Below are positions 33,718 through 37,619 of a stretch of 37,619 bases of DNA, one piece after another. Within the stretch, counting starts at the first letter, position 1; each line of letters opens with the position of its first letter. The translations under genes and the position numbers were made by a program. Below the pieces are notes generated by a model. The model ran no database searches. It saw only the letters and a list, made by a program, of their open reading frames with translations, and had not been told where the DNA came from. Source of the DNA: JAUVKA01 sp964465145. GTDB taxonomy: Bacteria > Bacteroidota > Bacteroidia > Bacteroidales > UBA12481. Location: contig CAYXJR010000044.1 of the NCBI GenBank assembly GCA_964465145.1, positions 1-37,619 of the forward strand. The letters run 5' to 3'.

Positions 33718-33739
33718 TTGCCAAATAATTCTATCTTTA
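33708..33739 (+). promoter_or_regulatory. Predicted promoter of tRNA-Cys
   Basis: TTG (33709-33711, -33) and TATCTTTA (33732-33739, one mismatch to TAnnTTTG) are 20 bp apart. The -7 ends 14 bp before the mature tRNA 5' end, the right distance for a short 5' leader. Confidence 0.6.
33711..33731. promoter_or_regulatory. Perfect 21-bp palindrome filling the promoter spacer (possible operator)
   Basis: GAATTATTTG (33711-33720), C, CAAATAATTC (33722-33731) is a perfect 10-bp inverted repeat with a 1-bp centre. It lies exactly between the predicted -33 and -7 of the tRNA-Cys promoter. A protein bound there could block transcription. Part of the arms is simple AT sequence, so chance is possible. 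Confidence 0.45.
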
Positions 33740-33753
33740 CAGTCCTATAGAAC

Positions 33754-33824
33754 GGTCGGTTTGCCGAGTGGCTAGGCGCTGGTCTGCAAAACCAGTTACA
33801 GCGGTTCGAGTCCGCTACCGACCT
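33754..33824 (+). tRNA. tRNA-Cys (anticodon GCA)
   Basis: A complete cloverleaf. The acceptor stem is GGTCGGT (33754-33760) with ACCGACC (33817-33823); the anticodon stem CTGGT/ACCAG frames the loop CTGCAAA with GCA at 33786-33788; the T arm is AGCGG-TTCGAGT-CCGCT. The discriminator base is U, normal for tRNA-Cys. CCA is not encoded. Its 3' end forms the left end of a 13-bp direct repeat that bounds the element described next. Confidence 0.97.
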
Positions 33825-33831
33825 CAGAGCG

Positions 33832-33871
33832 AAAAACCGAACTTCCTGATAATAAAGAGGTTCGGTTTTTT
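33832..33871 (+). terminator. Intrinsic terminator after tRNA-Cys
   Basis: AAAAACCGAACTTC (33832-33845) pairs with GAGGTTCGGTTTTTT (33857-33871) around an 11-nt loop, with one G-T pair, and ends in a T6 run. It lies inside the left end of the putative element, so the element appears to supply the present tRNA terminator. Confidence 0.88.
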
Positions 33872-34202
33872 GATTTACCCCTTTTGGCGTACAGTTGGCA
33901 TATTTTTGAAAATGCGGCCGGTCCTGTTTAAAATAATTTTATTTTTTTTGAATCATTGATAAGCCATTAAGGCGTTTTGGTTGGTATTATTGATAATTTA
34001 TATTGTCAGAACGACAGACCTCCCATAAATGGAAGAGAGTTAAATAACAAATAAATTCAGATTTCACCTCTTAACTATTGTTTTCCTCACAACCGTTTAA
34101 TTTAAATATTAATATTTCGCTGGACTTTTTCCATTTAATGCCGCAAATGGCATCTATTATTAGTGTAAATACATTTTTAATGAATATTTAAAACACTGGA
34201 TA
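33872..34202. other. AT-rich leader of the ORF6N gene, no gene seen
   Basis: 331 bp without a supported gene, markedly AT-rich. It contains the left copy of the TTGGCGTA repeat (33884-33903). No clear -7 element was found close to the ORF6N start. Confidence 0.45.
33884..33903 (+). repeat. Left copy of an imperfect 20-bp subterminal repeat
   Basis: TTGGCGTACAGTTGGCATAT matches 35343-35362 (CTGGCACACAGTTGGCGTAT) at 16 of 20 bases, all four differences being transitions. Each copy contains TTGGCRTA-like units 11 bp apart. The copies lie 57 bp inside the left core and 117 bp inside the right core, so they could be arm-type recombinase sites (inference). Confidence 0.5.
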
Positions 34203-34739
34203 ATGGATATGATGATTTTTGAAGATATTGAAAAAAGGATCATTACTGTTTCAGGCATGCCGGTTATCCGGGATTCTGATATGGCTGATCTTTATGGAGT
34301 TGAAACCAAGAGAGTAAATGAAGCAGTTAAAAATAACCCGGAAAAATTTCCTGAAGGTTACGTTATTTCTTTGTCTAAAATACAATGGGAATCGATGAAG
34401 TCGAAAATTTCGACTTCGAAAAAGGGAGGTAAAATAAAGGTTCCCAAAGCTTTTACTGAGAAAGGTCTTTATATGCTTGCCACTATTCTTAAGAGTGAAA
34501 GGGCTAGTAAAACCACTGTCGGTATTATTGAAACATTCGCCAGGATTAAAAAAATTACCGGGTATCTGAACCAGATGCCATATGTTGAGGATGATGCGGA
34601 AAAGAAGCATATCATATCGGAAAGTGGGAAGTTATTATCTGAATTATTTGATGATAATCTATCAATTAAGGGAACTGAAACGAGTATCGAAATTAATATT
34701 GCGATCATCAAGATTAAACATAAGGTAAGCAGGAAGTAA
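34203..34739 (+). CDS. ORF6N-domain protein (KilA-N-like phage/mobile-element DNA-binding domain)
   Basis: A 178-aa protein. Residues ~12-100 (ITVSGMPVIRDSDMADLYGVETKRVNEAVKNN, then PEKFPEGYVISL and PKAFTEKGLYMLATIL) form an ORF6N domain, the DNA-binding module common in phage antirepressors and mobile islands of Bacteroidota. The C-terminal ~75 residues are charged and helical with no recognised domain. Such proteins are typical island cargo and their role is not established. Its place between tRNA-flanking direct repeats supports the mobile-element reading. It appears intact. Confidence 0.87.
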   Translation: MDMMIFEDIEKRIITVSGMPVIRDSDMADLYGVETKRVNEAVKNNPEKFPEGYVISLSKIQWESMKSKISTSKKGGKIKVPKAFTEKGLYMLATILKSERASKTTVGIIETFARIKKITGYLNQMPYVEDDAEKKHIISESGKLLSELFDDNLSIKGTETSIEINIAIIKIKHKVSRK

Positions 34740-34793
34740 CCACGAACCGCGTCTACATTTTCTGGTACTTTTTCATGGACCTTGGCAATACCA

Positions 34794-35244
34794 TTATTTC
34801 CGATGTTTCAAATAAATCAATTCAATAACTGGATTTTGCTCCAGTTTATCAGCGCAAAAAACATCCTTGTATCTTTTCATTATCTCAGGAAATTTTTTTG
34901 ACACCTCCTCTATGCATTCGGCTTCAACATATCCGTCAATTATCCACCTTGGTATTATACGTGCCAATAATCCTGATGAGTAATACTGTCCTCCACCAAA
35001 AGAGCTTACCCCGGTTATATCATTTTGTATGCCCTTACCAATCGTGTAAGTGCGACAAGGGCTTTCAGAAAGAATACCATAATCTTTAGTGTCCAGGTTG
35101 TAATATATTTTTTTCAAATACTCCACGCTTCTGGGCCATTTCATTGGGCATTCTATCATAATTCAACTCTAAGATGGGTTCAATGTTTGAGCTACAACTA
35201 CATAAACTAAATATGCATAAAGCAATGAGAGGAATAATTTTCAT
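34794..35244 (-). pseudogene. Frameshifted small lipoprotein gene
   Basis: From the ATG at 35244 the frame gives MKIIPLIALCIFSLCSCS, a lipoprotein signal (lipobox SLCS-C), and continues SNIEPILELNYDRMPNEMAQ before stopping just after 35086. The next frame then continues to 34794 with KIYYNLDTKDYGILSESP, GIQNDITGVSSFGGGQYYSSGLLARIIP and a conserved-looking C-terminus. The frames would join if one base were removed from a 7-A run (plus-strand T7, 35108-35114). The joined product of about 150 aa would be an intact lipoprotein of unknown function. A sequencing error in the homopolymer is as likely as true decay. Confidence 0.65.
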
Positions 35245-35342
35245 TGAGAATAGCTTATAAGAGTAATTGATAGGAAAGATCATCACTTTTGCATCCTTAA
35301 TTATCATTATTAAATATATGAAATTGTGATGAGAAAGTCAAT

Positions 35343-35362
35343 CTGGCACACAGTTGGCGTAT
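35343..35362 (+). repeat. Right copy of the imperfect 20-bp subterminal repeat
   Basis: Partner of 33884-33903 (16/20 identical, transitions only). It sits in the 235-bp gene-free stretch between the lipoprotein gene and the right core, where I see nothing else beyond short GGAATT-rich near-repeats at about 35431-35465. Confidence 0.5.
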
Positions 35363-35479
35363 AACATTTACTTTTGGTTGGTTTTACTTACTTTCACTTG
35401 GATTGAAAAAGCTTGTAACTCCTTGTGGGAAATATGATTAGGAATTAGGAGGAATTGGGAGAATTGAACTAAATCATTT

Positions 35480-35492
35480 GCTACCGACCTCA
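35480..35492 (+). repeat. Right-hand 13-bp duplication of the tRNA-Cys 3' end (putative attR)
   Basis: GCTACCGACCTCA is identical to 33814-33826. The sequence upstream does not resemble the rest of a tRNA, so this is a duplicated end and not a decayed second tRNA gene. Confidence 0.7.
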
Positions 35493-35502
35493 AATTCGCT
35501 CT

Positions 35503-35538
35503 AAACCTCAGGTTTTCAAAACCTGACGAGGTTTTTTT
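35503..35538 (+). terminator. Terminator-like hairpin after the right core
   Basis: AAACCTCAGGTTTT (35503-35516) pairs with AAAACCTG (35518-35525) and, after a 2-nt bulge, GAGGTTT (35528-35534), followed by a T-run. It is 10 bp beyond the right core. It is probably the original tRNA-Cys terminator, now displaced by about 1.67 kb (inference). Confidence 0.8.
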
Positions 35539-35643
35539 ATTCGTTAATCTCTTAGAATCAATTGTCCTTTTTGAGCAGAATTTCTACCTGAATGCTGAAG
35601 CCGAAGAATGTTATTATACTTTTAATCCGTACTTTGGTGGGTC

Positions 35644-36078
35644 ATGAACAAGCCTAAAAATAAAGACAGTTTTCTGAAGATGCCTGGATTTCCCGGTGGG
35701 GATCAGGCTATGAAGGAATTTGTAGGGAAAAACCTACGCTATCCTGAAGAGGCTAGGGCATAGGGTATTGAGGGAAGGGTGATAGTTGAATACCAGGTCA
35801 CCGATAATGGAGTCGTTCTGAATCCACACATCATTAAAGGACTTGGCTACGGGTGTAATGAAGAGGCTTTGAGGATTGTCAGTCTTATGCGTTTTGAAAA
35901 GGTAAGGAATATTAAAGTCTGGGTAAAGGTGACGAAGAAGACCAGCATTCATTTCAAACTTCCCCGTTTAAAAATTAACTATACGGTTTCATCCCCAAAC
36001 AAAACTCTCGGTGCAAAAAGGAAGACCGATTCCGGAGATAAAGAATCCGGCTATTTATATATCATTGATATTCAATAG
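35644..36078 (+). pseudogene. TonB C-terminal-domain protein interrupted by an in-frame TAG
   Basis: From ATG 35644 the frame reads MNKPKNKDSFLKMPGFPGGD, then KEFVGKNLRYPEEARA, then TAG at 35761-35763. It then continues in the same frame with GIEGRVIVEYQVTDNGVVLN and GLGYGCNEEALRIVSLMRFE to 36078. This is the TonB C-terminal fold (FPGG, YPEEAR-x-GIEGxV, EEALRIV), here a short 144-codon protein without a membrane anchor. The stop sits where the family usually has Lys or Gln, so one substitution (AAG or CAG to TAG) explains it. The downstream part alone has an ATG at 35779 but would lack the first strand. It is a probable recent pseudogene, just outside the tRNA-Cys element. Confidence 0.8.
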
Positions 36079-36173
36079 ATTAAACTAACTAGTTATTGTT
36101 ATCCACCAAATGGCTCCCGTCAAAGGACCTCACTAGTCACTTGGTCCCAGAGCTTGTCGGAGGGCATCACCCG

Positions 36174-36341
36174 TTACTTCTTTACCACTGACTTCTTAAC
36201 AACATTCTTATTCTCCACACATAAATTCAAAAAGTATACCCCTAGCGTGAGGTCAGTTATATCGATTGTTCGTTGGACCATGTTTAGTGATTTTAATAGT
36301 TTTCCCTGGGTTGAATAGCCGAATAACTGATTAATTGTCCC
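36174..36341 (-). pseudogene. Relic of a type IX secretion C-terminal sorting domain
   Basis: On the minus strand 55 codons in one frame read INQLFGYSTQGKLLK, TIDITDLTLGVYFLNL, CVENKNVVKKSVVKK and stop. The T-I-D-I-x-D-L-x-x-G-V-Y-F core followed by a Lys-rich end is the Por secretion-system (type A) C-terminal signature. The family's usual opening (I-Y-P-N-P) and any cargo protein are missing: the preceding sequence is the 3' end of the next gene, in another frame. It is therefore the leftover tail of a deleted secreted protein and suggests the host lineage has a T9SS. Confidence 0.7.
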
Positions 36342-36359
36342 ATGTCCCGCCTTACTTTT

Positions 36360-37571
36360 TCACTTTCCCATTTTGCCCAACTTACCGATAACGTTCTGAA
36401 TAATATCGCGAGCCACATTAACGTCTACCCCTGCTTTTTTAGCCAGGCCCTCAATATCCGGTTTGCGGCCTGCATTGATATCCGGCAGAATCAATGCCAT
36501 AAAGGCATTCAACTTGTCAATTTCCTCCTGGGATTCTTTGGAGGTTTCTTGTTGGAACAGATTATCATATTCATTCAAAATAATTTCCTTTTTCAGGATA
36601 TCTTTGGCAGTGATGATCATTGAAATATTCACCCGGATAAATGGTTCTTTTGAAAAACTATAACCATACTGATTAATGCCGTTCACAAGTGCTTCAAATC
36701 CACGATCAGTTGACGCAGATAGTATAATAATCTTTTCGATTTCATCGAAATATGCCTGGGCAAAATGGGGAGGTTCGCCCCAATCCTTTAATGTGAGCCG
36801 GTATACATTATCACAATATTCCGTTTTGAAGCTTTTTTTAAGCTCTTGTGTATTAATCGAATCCAGGTCGTATTCAGAAATAGCCTGAACCATCTGATCT
36901 TTTTTATTAAAGCTTAAGGGATAATTTGCTCCCGACAATAACATCATATAGGGGACAGGATTTTTCTCCACGTCTTCCAGAATTTCCTTATCATCTTCAA
37001 TCTCAGGCCTGAGCTCTGTTGCAAAAAAATAGATATCATCAGGTTCAAAACTCTTATAAGCTCCAATCGGACCGAAACTCTGCCAACATGCCCCGTTATA
37101 TCCAACCAGGTTAAACCAAAGAGTGGTTGACTGTTCCTCTTTAATATCCGTTATCCCGGGTGAGAACAAAGTATATTTGTCACCTGAAAAAACATCCTGC
37201 ATTAGGTAGAAATCCTTAGCAGGATTGCCGGTAATAAAACTGAAACTAAATCTCCAGGCTTGTCTTGCCTGCTGCTCAAGAAATTTTCTTTCTACTTGGT
37301 TTATGTTATGTAATCGGGAATGGTTAAGAATAGACTTAATATAACCGTTCTCTTTGAAAATCAAATGGGCCAGATATTGAGCTTTCAATCTGGCAACCCA
37401 CTCCGCCTGGAATTTCTTTGTTACGTGTTTGTACCTTGAAAACTCCTGACTCATTTTGGGTTCCACTTTATTTTGGCTCGCAACATAATAAATCAGGAAT
37501 TCGTCAATCACAGTACTTGAAATACTGCTGTTTTTCTTACAAATGGCCCGAATTGAAGTATAATCTTTCAT
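36360..37571 (-). CDS. Uncharacterised 403-aa protein
   Basis: I do not recognise this protein. It is soluble, with no signal peptide or membrane helix, and highly charged. Residues 1-130 look helical (MKDYTSIRAICKKNSSISS, FLEQQARQAWRFSFSFITG). Residues ~130-310 look alpha/beta (GPIGAYKSFEPDDIYFFATE, PVPYMMLLSGANYPLSFNKK, DEIEKIIILSASTDRGFEALVNGIN). The last ~60 residues form a charged helix followed by a small helical end, IEGLAKKAGVDVNVARDIIQ, that could be a helix-turn-helix (inference). The frame is complete, with the start 49 bp from the window edge. Its 3' end abuts the T9SS relic. Confidence 0.8.
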   Translation of the reverse strand: MKDYTSIRAICKKNSSISSTVIDEFLIYYVASQNKVEPKMSQEFSRYKHVTKKFQAEWVARLKAQYLAHLIFKENGYIKSILNHSRLHNINQVERKFLEQQARQAWRFSFSFITGNPAKDFYLMQDVFSGDKYTLFSPGITDIKEEQSTTLWFNLVGYNGACWQSFGPIGAYKSFEPDDIYFFATELRPEIEDDKEILEDVEKNPVPYMMLLSGANYPLSFNKKDQMVQAISEYDLDSINTQELKKSFKTEYCDNVYRLTLKDWGEPPHFAQAYFDEIEKIIILSASTDRGFEALVNGINQYGYSFSKEPFIRVNISMIITAKDILKKEIILNEYDNLFQQETSKESQEEIDKLNAFMALILPDINAGRKPDIEGLAKKAGVDVNVARDIIQNVIGKLGKMGK

Positions 37572-37619
37572 GTGTATATAATTTTGTAAACTATTGAAAT
37601 TCAGTAAAATAAAAAAACA

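Larger units (their letters stand above)
33814..35492 (+). mobile_element. Small putative integrated element at tRNA-Cys (attL-attR bounded)
   Basis: The 13-bp sequence GCTACCGACCTCA occurs at the tRNA 3' end (33814-33826) and again at 35480-35492, the usual footprint of tyrosine-recombinase integration into a tRNA gene. Between the copies are an ORF6N-domain gene and a frameshifted lipoprotein gene. Coding density is low and the DNA is AT-rich. No integrase or excisionase is present, so this is a degenerate or non-autonomous element. The terminator-like hairpin just after the second copy would sit directly after tRNA-Cys if the insert were removed, as expected for the ancestral arrangement. 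Confidence 0.65.

Noticed and set aside
33768..33959. 63-codon frame across tRNA-Cys
   Set aside because: It overlaps the tRNA and its terminator and has no protein-like features.
35106..35116. Programmed frameshift at the A7 run in the lipoprotein gene
   Set aside because: Joining the halves needs a +1 shift, whereas A-runs of this kind usually promote -1 slippage; indel or sequencing error is simpler.
35343..35365. Integron attC-like site (GTTATAC on the minus strand)
   Set aside because: No paired inverse core or folded attC structure could be built, and no integron integrase is present.
33825..35503. AGAGCGAA after the left core and TTCGCTCT after the right core as terminal inverted repeats
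   Set aside because: The right-hand copy lies outside the element if the 13-mer is the attachment core, so the two cannot be its termini; 8 bp is also short enough for chance.
36142..36165. Degenerate GACAAGCTC-type extragenic palindrome
   Set aside because: The stem has mismatches at key positions and only one copy is in the window, so it cannot be supported.
1..37619. CRISPR arrays, toxin-antitoxin pairs, restriction-modification or other defence genes
   Set aside because: No regularly spaced repeats and no protein with nuclease, methylase, toxin or retron features was found. The SNF2 and ORF6N genes alone do not make a defence system.

Overview
The window is a chromosomal segment from a Bacteroidota bacterium, probably an environmental member of Bacteroidales/Marinilabiliales. 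The evidence is: Bacteroidota-type promoter elements (-7 TAnnTTTG) upstream of several genes; DUF4249, FISUMP, DUF6067 and GH92 proteins; a decayed type IX secretion C-terminal domain; an L13 protein beginning MDTLSYKT from a GTG codon; a tRNA without encoded CCA; and weak Shine-Dalgarno sites. Placement below phylum is inference.

Layout. 1-624 has no intact gene but holds a 25-codon relic of a YifB/ComM-type ATPase. 625-6405 is surface and glycan biology: a secreted DUF6067 glycosidase-like protein (-), then a DUF4249 lipoprotein and a FISUMP lipoprotein (+). 6425-13252 holds yfhO and glyS (-), nadB (+) and trpS (-). 13253-13528 is repeat-rich. 13529-16079 has rbfA, a LolC/E-like permease and convergent dusB. 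16167-20443 has an unrecognised probable outer-membrane protein, a guanine-deaminase-like enzyme, an O-antigen-ligase-like membrane protein and a Gfo/Idh-fold protein that lacks its catalytic motif. 20507-23401 is the promoter-to-terminator block rplM-rpsI-rpsB-tsf. 23450-27454 has gltX, which carries two in-frame minisatellites, and a GH92 mannosidase-like enzyme whose 5' end is built from repeats. 27738-33590 has a SWIM-SNF2 helicase, glnS (-), folB and a Tat-exported Gfo/Idh oxidoreductase. 33708-35538 is tRNA-Cys(GCA) followed by what looks like a 1.67-kb integrated element, bounded by a 13-bp duplication of the tRNA 3' end. It holds an ORF6N gene and a frameshifted lipoprotein but no integrase. 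35644-36341 has two decayed genes (a TonB-domain protein with an in-frame TAG, and a T9SS sorting-domain relic). 36360-37571 is a 403-aa protein I do not recognise.

Functionally the segment is a housekeeping translation neighbourhood: four aminoacyl-tRNA synthetases (Gly, Trp, Glu, Gln), tRNA-Cys, dusB, rbfA, L13, S9, S2 and EF-Ts. It is interleaved with NAD and folate biosynthesis genes and with envelope and polysaccharide functions. The accessory signals are the tRNA-Cys element with the pseudogenes around it, and several short repeat families. One of those families lies inside the signal-peptide coding sequence of the GH92 gene; another has expanded twice inside gltX. I see no CRISPR array, rRNA, intact transposase, integrase or recognisable defence system.
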